From positions 1,488,001 to 1,552,000 of the forward strand of contig NZ_CP061292.1 in the NCBI RefSeq assembly GCF_018687475.1: DNA of 64,000 nucleotides, read 5' to 3'. Below, piece by piece: positions 1-7,563 of the stretch. The position numbers and the translations under genes were made by a program. The notes under the pieces are model-generated. The model worked only from the letters and a program-made list of their open reading frames with translations. It was not told the origin of the DNA and did not search any database. Within the stretch, counting starts at the first letter, position 1, and each line of letters begins with the position of its first letter. Origin of the DNA: Polynucleobacter sp. MWH-UH24A. Lineage in GTDB: Bacteria > Pseudomonadota > Gammaproteobacteria > Burkholderiales > Burkholderiaceae.

Positions 1-257
1 CCGGGAATGTTAAACAGAATGGAGGTAATCGCACCTCCGAATAAAGCACCCCAGTAAATACTGGAGAGCATGATGATCGCCGAAGTGGGCGACATGGTAA
101 AAGTCAAGGGTAGCAAAATGGCAATGCCATTGGCTCCGCCAAGCCCAGGCAATACCCCAATAATGACTCCGAGGATCACTCCGATCAACATCAACATGAC
201 GTTGTAGGGTGACAATGCTACGGCAAAGCCTCCAAATAGCGCGTTAATTTCTTCCAC
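1..257 (-). CDS. tctA: Tripartite tricarboxylate transporter large membrane subunit TctA (5' part only)
   Basis: Large permease subunit of a TTT-family secondary transporter, which takes up carboxylates across the inner membrane with TctB and the periplasmic TctC. Only the first 85 codons lie in the window. Translation from a GTG at 257 gives an N-terminus with a glycine-rich membrane segment typical of TctA (GVLPGLGGANG, then FGGAITSILFNIPG). The GTG is preceded by an AAGGAG ribosome-binding site; the first in-frame ATG comes only after residue 20. It is the third gene of the tctC-tctB-tctA operon, 39 bases after tctB. The substrate cannot be read from this fragment. Confidence 0.9.
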   Translation of the reverse strand, partial: MEEINALFGGFAVALSPYNVMLMLIGVILGVIIGVLPGLGGANGIAILLPLTFTMSPTSAIIMLSSIYWGALFGGAITSILFNIP

Positions 258-296
258 GTTTGCTCCTTTTATTCAATCTTGTAGTGGATGCTTTGC

Positions 297-812
297 TTAC
301 TGCAAACCAAATATAGCCAAGGGGTTAAACAACGAACCATGTGGCAACGGAATTTGAAACCAATACTCAAACATCATGTAAAGAACGATGCTTACACCCA
401 GTCCAACCGCAAGGGCTTTCCAAAATACGTATTTCCCGAGCCAGACCATGAAAAAGGTAATGTAGAGGACGCCGGCAACATAGATACCGATCAGCTGAAC
501 ACCCAAAACAAAGAGGGCTGCCGGAATGAGAACGGCCATCACTTGCCGAAAGGGTTCTCTCTCAACAAATGTCTCGTCAGCAAGCTCTTTAGCGCGAATC
601 GACTGAATCAAGGTCACTGAGCTACAAATCAAAATAATCAGGCTAATGTAGAAAGGGAAATAGCCTGACTCAGGACCATCGCTGCCCCATTTAGCGCCAA
701 GTTTTAAGCTTCCCACCATCACCACAACGCCGACAACAATAAACATGAGGGCGGTGATGATTTCCATCGTACGCATACTTACGACTGAATCATGATTTGA
801 ATTCTCTGACAT
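297..812 (-). CDS. tctB: Tripartite tricarboxylate transporter small membrane subunit TctB
   Basis: Small membrane subunit of a TTT transporter. The 171 residues contain about four hydrophobic segments: one near residues 17-37 after a short polar N-terminus, one near 50-66, and two in the C-terminal half (about 92-140). This is the TctB pattern. It lies between tctC and tctA in the usual order for the family. The gene starts 73 bases after tctC, and that gap is mostly filled by a terminator-like hairpin. The hairpin probably makes tctB and tctA less abundant than the binding protein. No substrate assignment is possible from sequence. Confidence 0.9.
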   Translation of the reverse strand: MSENSNHDSVVSMRTMEIITALMFIVVGVVVMVGSLKLGAKWGSDGPESGYFPFYISLIILICSSVTLIQSIRAKELADETFVEREPFRQVMAVLIPAALFVLGVQLIGIYVAGVLYITFFMVWLGKYVFWKALAVGLGVSIVLYMMFEYWFQIPLPHGSLFNPLAIFGLQ

Positions 813-844
813 TCTTCACTCTTCTCTTAATCGATTACTAAAAA

Positions 845-873
845 AAATAAGACCTCACCATGAGGTCTTATTT
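845..873 (-). terminator. Intra-operonic hairpin with U-tract between tctC and tctB
   Basis: A perfect 13-bp stem (arms 845-857 and 861-873, core AAGACCTCA/TGAGGTCTT) encloses a 3-base loop. Read on the minus strand it is followed by a run of T residues (844-839). It has the form of an intrinsic terminator just after the tctC stop codon and before tctB. Because tctB and tctA are on the same strand, it probably acts as a partial terminator or as 3'-end protection for tctC mRNA. Confidence 0.8.
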
Positions 874-885
874 CACATCTACCAA

Positions 886-1896
886 TTACTTCGCAATAAA
901 GCCGGCTTCCTTCATCAGCTGAGCATGCTGAGCGTCGGCTTTCTCGAGCCAGTTTGTAAACTCTTTACCGGTCATGAAGGTTTGGTTAAATGCGCCATCG
1001 GCCATGAACTTCTTCCACTCCGGTGTCTCACGAACCTTTTTGAACAAGTCGACGTAGAAATCCACTTGTGCTTGAGTCACACCAGGTGGCATGAAAATAC
1101 CGCGCAACATCACATAGTCAGTATTCACACCCACTTCACGGCAGGTTGGAACATCATTCCAAGATAGCGTTGGGGTAATTTTCTCCTTGTATGGCATACG
1201 CTGTGTATCAAATACGCACTGCGCAGTTAACTTACCAGCACGCCACTGAGCAACGGCTTCGATTGGATTGTTCACAGTGGAATCAACGTGATTACCAACT
1301 AACTGAACAGCTACTGCGCCGCCACCAGCAAATGGAACATAAGTGAACTTAGTACCAGTTGCTTTCTCAAGTGCTACGGTAATGATTTGGTCTTCTTGCT
1401 TCGAACCAGTTCCACCCATCTTGAACTTATTAGGACCTGCAGCTTTAGCGGCATCAACGTAGTCCTTCGCAGACTTATAGCCTTTTTCAGTATTTGTCCA
1501 CAACACGAATTGATCAAGTGCCAGCATCGCGACTGGGGTCATGTCTTGCCACTTAAATGGCACACCCGTTGCACGTGGGGTTGTGAATAGATTTGAGAGG
1601 GTAATAATGATCTTATGGGGATCGCCTTTGGCTTCCTTGATTGCTAGATAGCCTTCAGCACCAGCACCAGCACCTTTATTTACTGGAATCATGGATTGCT
1701 TCATCAAATTATTTTTAGAAATAATTCCCTGAATCATCCGCGCCATTTGATCAGCGCCGCCACCAGGACCGGCAGAGATAATGAATTCAACAGGTTTTGT
1801 TGGCTCCCACTTAGCCTGAGCGTGAGCGGTGGTCGTAGCTGCAAAACCAGCTACCAAAGCAACGCTCAACAACGTGGATTTGAATTTCAAACGCAT
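886..1896 (-). CDS. tctC: TctC/Bug-family periplasmic solute-binding protein
   Basis: Periplasmic receptor of the TTT transporter encoded downstream. The 336 residues start with a clear signal peptide (basic MRLKFK, hydrophobic stretch, cleavage near AHA-Q at residue 26). The mature Bug fold follows: the early motif around ISAGPGGGADQMAR (residues 40-53) forms the ligand-binding loop. The ATG at 1896 has a strong GGAGGAG site. It is the first gene of tctC-tctB-tctA. Upstream lie an AT-rich palindrome (1919-1935) and an Fnr-type site (1987-2000). Bug proteins bind varied carboxylates, so the ligand is unknown. Confidence 0.93.
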   Translation of the reverse strand: MRLKFKSTLLSVALVAGFAATTTAHAQAKWEPTKPVEFIISAGPGGGADQMARMIQGIISKNNLMKQSMIPVNKGAGAGAEGYLAIKEAKGDPHKIIITLSNLFTTPRATGVPFKWQDMTPVAMLALDQFVLWTNTEKGYKSAKDYVDAAKAAGPNKFKMGGTGSKQEDQIITVALEKATGTKFTYVPFAGGGAVAVQLVGNHVDSTVNNPIEAVAQWRAGKLTAQCVFDTQRMPYKEKITPTLSWNDVPTCREVGVNTDYVMLRGIFMPPGVTQAQVDFYVDLFKKVRETPEWKKFMADGAFNQTFMTGKEFTNWLEKADAQHAQLMKEAGFIAK

Positions 1897-1918
1897 GGAT
1901 GCTCCTCCAATAAATTTT

Positions 1919-1935
1919 CAAAATTATTAATTTTG
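1919..1935. promoter_or_regulatory. AT-rich palindrome upstream of tctC
   Basis: A perfect 8-1-8 inverted repeat, CAAAATTA-T-TAATTTTG, lies 23 bases upstream of the tctC start codon and just before its ribosome-binding site. It could be an operator for a dimeric repressor or a weak hairpin in the leader. Symmetry is the only evidence, and the AT-rich composition makes chance symmetry more likely. Confidence 0.35.
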
Positions 1936-1986
1936 TTATGCAGCAACTTTGACGACTAATTCTTCAATAAAAGTTTTAGACAAAAA

Positions 1987-2000
1987 TTGACAAACATCAA
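1987..2000. promoter_or_regulatory. Possible Crp/Fnr-type operator upstream of tctC
   Basis: TTGAC-AAAC-ATCAA on the plus strand (TTGAT-GTTT-GTCAA in the direction of tctC) matches the symmetric TTGAY-N4-RTCAA pattern bound by Fnr-like regulators. It lies about 91 bases upstream of the tctC start. It resembles the site in front of the oxalate genes at 34221-34236. The match is short, so it remains a candidate. Confidence 0.4.
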
Positions 2001-2080
2001 CAAACGAAAATTTTCACATAAGTAAAACCCGTACTGACTAGTGAAAACCCTTGCTTTGGAAACTTATTTACGAGCCGAAT

Positions 2081-2156
2081 TGGTGCCGGAAATAGGAATC
2101 GAACCTACGACCTTCGCATTACGAATGCGCTGCTCTACCAACTGAGCTATTCCGGC
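2081..2156 (-). tRNA. thrW: tRNA-Thr (anticodon CGT)
   Basis: A full cloverleaf can be drawn on the minus strand: acceptor GCCGGAA/TTCCGGC, D arm GCTC/GAGC, anticodon loop TTCGTAA with CGT at the centre, TPsiC arm with TTCGATT, discriminator A and an encoded CCA. The sequence is very close to the thrW tRNA of enterobacteria. It reads ACG codons. It lies downstream of pepN on the same strand, with a promoter-like element at 2179-2195. Confidence 0.97.
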
Positions 2157-2178
2157 TTATGAGATAAAAAGACCCTGT

Positions 2179-2195
2179 TTGAAGCAATGATTTTA
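2179..2195 (-). promoter_or_regulatory. Putative tRNA promoter element (-10 TAAAAT)
   Basis: The minus strand reads TAAAATCATTGCTTCAA here, 23 bases before tRNA-Thr. The same 17-mer with one change precedes tRNA-Leu at 49695-49711. TAAAAT fits a sigma-70 -10 box, and the conserved CATYGCTTC after it would cover the discriminator and start site. No good -35 box is visible. Confidence 0.5.
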
Positions 2196-2218
2196 GCTCA
2201 GCACTTTGAGCAAATTGC

Positions 2219-4882
2219 TCATCGCGGAGCAGGCTTTGCAAGCAACGCCTTGGAAACCACTTCCCGAACGTCGGGGGAAAGACGGTTAACGGCCGCAACC
2301 TTCTCCAATGCGACTTTCATTGACTTTTGGTAGCGCGGTGCAAACTGCCGCCAGCGGTCCAAACCTCGGGCGAGGCGTGCCGCTACTTGGGGATTGATCT
2401 CATCAAGTGCAATAACCTGCTGTGCCCAAAAAGCATACGTCACGCCCTCGGCCGCATGAAATCCACCCGGGTTGCTCAAGCAAAATGCATGCAGTAAGCT
2501 GCGCACTCGATTGGGGTTGTTCATCTGAAATGCGGGATGGTGCATGAGCTCCTGAACGTGACCAAGCACAGTATGGCCCCGAGTCTGAGGGGGTTGGGTG
2601 GCCTGCAAAGCAAACCACTTATCGACCACAAGCGGGTCTTCGGAAAAGCGCTGATAAAAATCCGCTAACGCATTCTTGGCGTGGGGGGCGCCGACAGCCA
2701 CTAAAGCCTGTAATGCGGCAAAGCGATCGGTCATATTGTTTGCTAACTCGTATTGTTCTTCAGCCATCTCATACCACTGCGTATCCTTAGTTTCCAAAAG
2801 TATCATGAGTGCATCATTTTTGAGGGCACGCCGACCCATACTCTTCGCATCTGGACTGTATTTGGCCGAGGTTTGTAATGAGTGATAGATTCTCTCCCAA
2901 TCGGATTTCAACGCATTTGCTAGGGTTGACTTAAAACCTCTACGCGCCCAATGTAATTTCTGAGGATCAACCGATTGAACCTGCTCGTATAAATAGGTTT
3001 CGGCTGGTAGCGTAAAGAGAAGTTGCTTATAGGCTGGATCCAATTGTGGATCAACCAATAATCTGCGGTATGCCTCTAATAATTGTTGGTTGGGCTTTCG
3101 GTCGGACAAAATAAATTGTTGGGCTAACTTTTGCACAGCCTCCCAGCGGTTGAACGAGTCGGTTTCGTATGCCATCAGAGCAAGTAGCTCTGCTTCACTC
3201 TGCGGATGCTCAAGCACAATGGGAGCAGAGAAATCCCGATTAATCGACAGTACGGGTTTTGCAGGAATTTGCTTCACCACCCAAGTTTGCTGAGGCTGGG
3301 TCAGTTCCAGTAAAACTTCCTGACCAAAATAGTTGGCTTCTTTAGATGTAAGCGCTGCATTGCCGCTAAATAACAAACTCGCTTTTAATGGAATATGAAA
3401 TGGCTTTTTTGTCTTTTGCCCGGGAGTGGGTGGGCAAGATTGCTTGAGGGTCAAGCGGTACTCGTGCTTGCGCGAATCAAATTGTTCCTTGACTTGAACC
3501 CGTGGGGTACCCGATTGACTGTACCAATTTTTAAACTGACTGAGATCACGCCCGTTGGCGTCTGCCATCGCCGCGATGAACTCATCGCAAGTGACCGCCA
3601 TCCCATCATGTCGCTTGAAGTACAAATCCATACCGCGACGAAAGCCATCGACCCCGAGTAAGGTTTGATACATCCGTACAACTTCGGCACCCTTCTCGTA
3701 AACCGTGACCGTGTAGAAATTATTGATTTCTTGATACTCATCAGGGCGAATGGGATGCGCCATAGGTCCCGCATCCTCGGGGAACTGCATCTGGCGTAAT
3801 AAACGCACATCGTCGATGCGCTTGACTGCCCTACCAGACTCAGTACCCATTTGATCGGCTGAGAACTCTTGATCCCGAAATACCGTTAAACCTTCTTTTA
3901 GTGATAACTGAAACCAATCCCGGCAAGTAACCCGGTTACCCGTCCAATTATGAAAATACTCGTGCGCGACCACGCTCTCTACATTAGCAAAATCTGTATC
4001 CGTGGCAGTTTGCGCATCCGCAAGCACAAACTTGGTATTAAAGATATTGAGACCCTTGTTCTCCATCGCCCCCATATTGAAGTCGCTCACGGCCACAATC
4101 ATGAAGCGCTCTAAATCAAGTTCCAATCCAAAGCGCTCTTCATCCCAGGCGATTGATCGCTTTAAAGAATCCATCGCGTGATGGGTTTTATGCAAATCGC
4201 GGGGCTCGACCCAAATTTGCAATAGCTTTTTATCGCCACTACCAGAAGTAATGACATCCTCTAAGCAAACAAATTTGCCAGCCACTAATGCAAATAAATA
4301 AGAAGGTTTCGGAAATGGATCCTCCCAAATGGCGCTATGCCAACCATCGGCTAAATCCTCTTTGGCAATCAAATTTCCATTCGAGAGCAAGACCGGGTAA
4401 TCCGCTTTGTGGGCACGCAAGGTCACCCGATAGCGCGCCATCACATCGGGGCGATCCTGGTAATAGGTAATTTTGCGAAAACCCTCTGCTTCGCACTGCG
4501 TAAAGAAATTACCGCGTGAGACATACAGCCCCATTAGGGAAGTATTTTTTTCAGGTATGCATGCGGTTTTGATTTCAATGACAAAATTTTGCTTACCTCG
4601 ATTAGGTAGGCCATGAATCACCATTCGGCCTGGTGTTAACTCCACATGACGATGCGTTTGGCCATTGATACGCAAACTAATAAACTCCAGATCTTCACCA
4701 TCCAAGATGAGGGGAACCTCGTCTTTAGTATTTTGTGTTGCCTCAGTCGGGATCACCTCAATGCGACTATGTACGAGGGTACGTTGGGGTATTAACTCAA
4801 CATCAAGTTCCACCTGGCCAAATTGATAATCAGGAGCTTTGTAGTGGAGGCGCAAAAAGCGCTTGGCAGAATCAGTTCGCAT
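2219..4882 (-). CDS. pepN: Aminopeptidase N (M1 family zinc metallopeptidase)
   Basis: Cytosolic zinc aminopeptidase that trims N-terminal residues from peptides in protein turnover. At 887 residues it matches the usual bacterial PepN length. The substrate-anchoring GAMEN motif is at residues 271-275. The zinc site is HEYFH at 307-311 with the third ligand Glu330 (SLKEG). The C-terminal half carries the DUF3458 and helical ARM-like domains. The ATG at 4882 is chosen because homologues begin with a short MRTDS-like lead into the beta-sandwich domain. It stands alone, with the tRNA-Thr gene just downstream on the same strand. Confidence 0.96.
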   Translation of the reverse strand: MRTDSAKRFLRLHYKAPDYQFGQVELDVELIPQRTLVHSRIEVIPTEATQNTKDEVPLILDGEDLEFISLRINGQTHRHVELTPGRMVIHGLPNRGKQNFVIEIKTACIPEKNTSLMGLYVSRGNFFTQCEAEGFRKITYYQDRPDVMARYRVTLRAHKADYPVLLSNGNLIAKEDLADGWHSAIWEDPFPKPSYLFALVAGKFVCLEDVITSGSGDKKLLQIWVEPRDLHKTHHAMDSLKRSIAWDEERFGLELDLERFMIVAVSDFNMGAMENKGLNIFNTKFVLADAQTATDTDFANVESVVAHEYFHNWTGNRVTCRDWFQLSLKEGLTVFRDQEFSADQMGTESGRAVKRIDDVRLLRQMQFPEDAGPMAHPIRPDEYQEINNFYTVTVYEKGAEVVRMYQTLLGVDGFRRGMDLYFKRHDGMAVTCDEFIAAMADANGRDLSQFKNWYSQSGTPRVQVKEQFDSRKHEYRLTLKQSCPPTPGQKTKKPFHIPLKASLLFSGNAALTSKEANYFGQEVLLELTQPQQTWVVKQIPAKPVLSINRDFSAPIVLEHPQSEAELLALMAYETDSFNRWEAVQKLAQQFILSDRKPNQQLLEAYRRLLVDPQLDPAYKQLLFTLPAETYLYEQVQSVDPQKLHWARRGFKSTLANALKSDWERIYHSLQTSAKYSPDAKSMGRRALKNDALMILLETKDTQWYEMAEEQYELANNMTDRFAALQALVAVGAPHAKNALADFYQRFSEDPLVVDKWFALQATQPPQTRGHTVLGHVQELMHHPAFQMNNPNRVRSLLHAFCLSNPGGFHAAEGVTYAFWAQQVIALDEINPQVAARLARGLDRWRQFAPRYQKSMKVALEKVAAVNRLSPDVREVVSKALLAKPAPR

Positions 4883-4914
4883 GAAATGATTTTAGTTGCT
4901 TCCTAAATAAGTAA

Positions 4915-5502
4915 TTAGGTAAGATTCCCACCCCAAAGTAGAGTAGCCATTCCTAGCAGAATAAAAATCGTGGCTGCAATGCGATGCACCCACGCAATTG
5001 GCAAGCGCTTGGTAAATTGTTGTCCAAGCCATACTGCCGGGGCATTCGCTAACATCATGCCCATAGTGGTTCCAAGCGTTACAGATAAAACACTGTCGTA
5101 CTTTGCACCGAGCGCAATCGTCGCGATTTGGGTTTTATCTCCCATTTCAGCAATGAAGAATAAGCTGGTGGTTAAGACAAAAATTGCCCAAGCCCCTTTG
5201 GCTGGTTTTGAAGCCTGGTCTTCATCCAATTTATCGGGAATGAGTAGCCATGCGCCGAGGGCTAAAAATCCAATCCCCAAGATCCAACGCAACAGATCAG
5301 GACTCAGTAGCCCAGCAACCCAATGCCCCACATAGGCGGCCAGGGCATGGTTGGCAAGGGTTGCCAGCAGGATCCCCCACACAATTGGCCAAGCATGTTT
5401 GGGATAGCGCGCAGCGAGCATCAAGGATAAAAGCTGGGTCTTATCCCCGATTTCCGCTAGGGCAACGACCCCAGTGGAAATCAATAATCCATAAAAATCC
5501 AT
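4915..5502 (-). CDS. GDT1/TMEM165 (UPF0016) family membrane protein, probable Mn2+ exporter
   Basis: Inner-membrane cation exporter family. The protein (195 aa) has two homologous halves of three membrane spans. Each half carries the signature E-x-G-D-K-T: EIGDKT at residues 17-22 and EMGDKT at 119-124. Bacterial members such as MneA of Vibrio export manganese, so that is the best guess; calcium is an alternative. The gene is divergent from the Fe-S protein gene across a 114-bp region. I see no Mn riboswitch (yybP-ykoY type) in front of it, unlike many family members. Confidence 0.88.
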   Translation of the reverse strand: MDFYGLLISTGVVALAEIGDKTQLLSLMLAARYPKHAWPIVWGILLATLANHALAAYVGHWVAGLLSPDLLRWILGIGFLALGAWLLIPDKLDEDQASKPAKGAWAIFVLTTSLFFIAEMGDKTQIATIALGAKYDSVLSVTLGTTMGMMLANAPAVWLGQQFTKRLPIAWVHRIAATIFILLGMATLLWGGNLT

Positions 5503-5616
5503 ATAAATCAGTTATTTAAATAAAATCTATCAATATTTTTAATTAATACAATTTGGCTATCATAGGAAAAAACCCTAAACTGCGTCCATCTTAATTTTTC
5601 TCTCGAAGGTAAACCC

Positions 5617-6954
5617 ATGACTTTACGCGAAGGTAATCTCGAAGCCCCAACCAGACACCCCTTGGACTGGACAAATCCGGACTTCTACAACACCGAAAAG
5701 CTCGAAGCCGAGATGGAGCGGGTGTTCGATCTTTGCCATGGTTGCCGTCGCTGCGTCAACCTGTGTGGCTCATTCCCAACCCTTTTTGATCTTGTCGATG
5801 CGACCGAAGAAGGTGAAGTGGAAGGGGTAGCGAAAGCGGATTATCAAAAAGTTGTTGATCAGTGTTATCTGTGTGATGTTTGCTACATGACCAAATGCCC
5901 CTACACCCCACCTCACCCGTGGAATATTGATTTCCCTCACCTCATGTTGCGCGCCAAAGCCGTTGCCTTCAAAGAGGGTAAAACGACCTTTCGCGACAAA
6001 TTGTTATCGTCTACGGACAAACTCGGTCAGTTTGCAGGCATTCCAATCGTGACCCAAACAGTCAATGCGGTTAATAACATGGGTGTTACACGACTGGTAA
6101 TGGAAGGTGCTCTAGGCGTTGATAAAAAAGCGTGGGTTCCTGAATATGCTGCGAAGACCTTCCCACAATTGGCGAAGGCATCAGCGGCGTTTCCAGTTAA
6201 AGATGGTCAACGCACTCCTGGCAAGGTCGCCATTTATGCAACCTGCTACATCAACTACAACGAGCCCGGTATTGGTCAAGACCTCATCAAGATTCTGAAT
6301 CACAATCAGATTCCCTATGCGCTAGTTGATAAAGAGGCGTGCTGTGGAATGCCAAAACTCGAACTGGGTGACCTTGAATCCGTAAAAGAAAATAAAGATA
6401 AGAACATCCCAAAACTTGCTAAATTGGCGCGTGAGGGCTACGCCATCGTGACCCCAATTCCATCGTGCACCCTGATGTTCAAACAAGAGTTGCCCCTCAT
6501 GTTCCCAGATGATGCTGATGTGCAAGCGGTCAAAGATGCGATGTGGGATCCGTTTGAGTACTTTATTGCGCGCAGCAAAGATGGCCTCCTCAATCAAGAC
6601 TTCAAAGAAGAGTTGGGTCATGTGAGCTATCACGTTGCCTGCCACTCGCGCGTACAAAACGTTGGCCAGAAGACCGCTGAAGCATTGAAACTGATTCCAG
6701 GTACTGAAGTGAATGTGGTTGAACGCTGCTCAGGCCACTCAGGAACGTGGGGTGTAAAGAAAGAGTTTCATGCAATGGCGATGAAAATTGGTCGTCCAGT
6801 ATTTCGTAGCATGGCCGAAGAATCGCCCAATTACATTAGCTCCGATTGCCAACTCGCTGGGCATCATATTGCTCAAGGGATGGATGAACTTGGTTTGCCG
6901 AAAACTGCCATGGCGCATCCACTAACACTAATGGCCAAAGCCTACGGACTCTAA
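5617..6954 (+). CDS. HdrD/GlpC-like Fe-S oxidoreductase with two 4Fe-4S clusters and CCG domains
   Basis: Probable electron-transfer or redox subunit. The 445 residues contain an N-terminal ferredoxin-like pair of 4Fe-4S motifs (Cys 40/43/46/50 and 83/86/89/94). Two cysteine-rich CCG-type regions follow (Cys242-Cys243-Gly; Cys342 and Cys371), as in heterodisulfide reductase HdrD, GlpC and LutA. There is no FAD domain. A DUF3501 gene follows after a 3-base gap, and the pair recurs in betaproteobacteria, often beside rubrerythrin, which suggests oxidative-stress electron transfer. The substrate is unknown. The ATG at 5617 has a GAAGGT site. Confidence 0.85.
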   Translation: MTLREGNLEAPTRHPLDWTNPDFYNTEKLEAEMERVFDLCHGCRRCVNLCGSFPTLFDLVDATEEGEVEGVAKADYQKVVDQCYLCDVCYMTKCPYTPPHPWNIDFPHLMLRAKAVAFKEGKTTFRDKLLSSTDKLGQFAGIPIVTQTVNAVNNMGVTRLVMEGALGVDKKAWVPEYAAKTFPQLAKASAAFPVKDGQRTPGKVAIYATCYINYNEPGIGQDLIKILNHNQIPYALVDKEACCGMPKLELGDLESVKENKDKNIPKLAKLAREGYAIVTPIPSCTLMFKQELPLMFPDDADVQAVKDAMWDPFEYFIARSKDGLLNQDFKEELGHVSYHVACHSRVQNVGQKTAEALKLIPGTEVNVVERCSGHSGTWGVKKEFHAMAMKIGRPVFRSMAEESPNYISSDCQLAGHHIAQGMDELGLPKTAMAHPLTLMAKAYGL

Positions 6955-6957
6955 ATC

Positions 6958-7563
6958 ATGACAACAGGATCAATTGAAATGGGAAAAATTACACGCGATA
7001 GTTTATTAAGCCTTGAGGCTTACCACAAAGCACGTCCTGAAATGAGGGCACGCGCCATTGCTGAACGCAAACTGCGCACTGTTCATTTGGGCGAGCATCT
7101 CACACTGATTTTTGAGAACGAGTTCTTAATGCGTTATCAGATTCAAGAAATGTTACGCGTTGAGAAAACCTTTGAAGATGAAGGCATTCAAGATGAGTTG
7201 GATGCATACAACCCTATGGTACCTGGTGGTTCGGACTTTAAGGTCACCATGATGATTGAGTATCCCAATGAAGCCGATCGTCGCGTCGCGCTTGCAAAGT
7301 TGGTTGGTGTTGAAGATCAGATTTTTATTGAGATTGAAGGTCAGCCACGGGTCTACGCAATTGCCGACGAGGATTTAGAGCGAGCAACGACCGAGAAAAC
7401 CTCGGCCGTGCATTTCCTGCGCATTCCACTAACACCGGCCATGAAAGACGCGCTCAAGGCGGGTGCCCAGATGATGGTGGGTTGCGACCACAAGGGTTAT
7501 CCCATGCATGTCGAAACCCTCCCCCATGAAACACTCGCTTCCTTAGTCACAGACCTCGACTAA
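6958..7563 (+). CDS. DUF3501 family protein
   Basis: Conserved protein of unknown function, 201 residues, soluble, with no signal peptide or membrane segment. It belongs to the DUF3501 family, which almost always follows the HdrD-like Fe-S protein, as here (gap 3 bases), so the two products probably form a complex or act on one substrate. The start at 6958 is closest to the upstream stop; a second Met at residue 8 (MGKITRDSLLSLEAY) is the more homologue-like beginning. The 3' end overlaps the convergent ald gene by 21 bases. Confidence 0.82.
   Translation: MTTGSIEMGKITRDSLLSLEAYHKARPEMRARAIAERKLRTVHLGEHLTLIFENEFLMRYQIQEMLRVEKTFEDEGIQDELDAYNPMVPGGSDFKVTMMIEYPNEADRRVALAKLVGVEDQIFIEIEGQPRVYAIADEDLERATTEKTSAVHFLRIPLTPAMKDALKAGAQMMVGCDHKGYPMHVETLPHETLASLVTDLD

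Noticed and set aside
3451..3810. 119-codon frame inside pepN on the same strand
   Set aside because: Out-of-phase shadow of a well-conserved part of pepN with no start signal.
5503..5616. Manganese riboswitch before the GDT1-type gene
   Set aside because: The 114-bp divergent region is AT-rich and lacks the conserved yybP-ykoY blocks.
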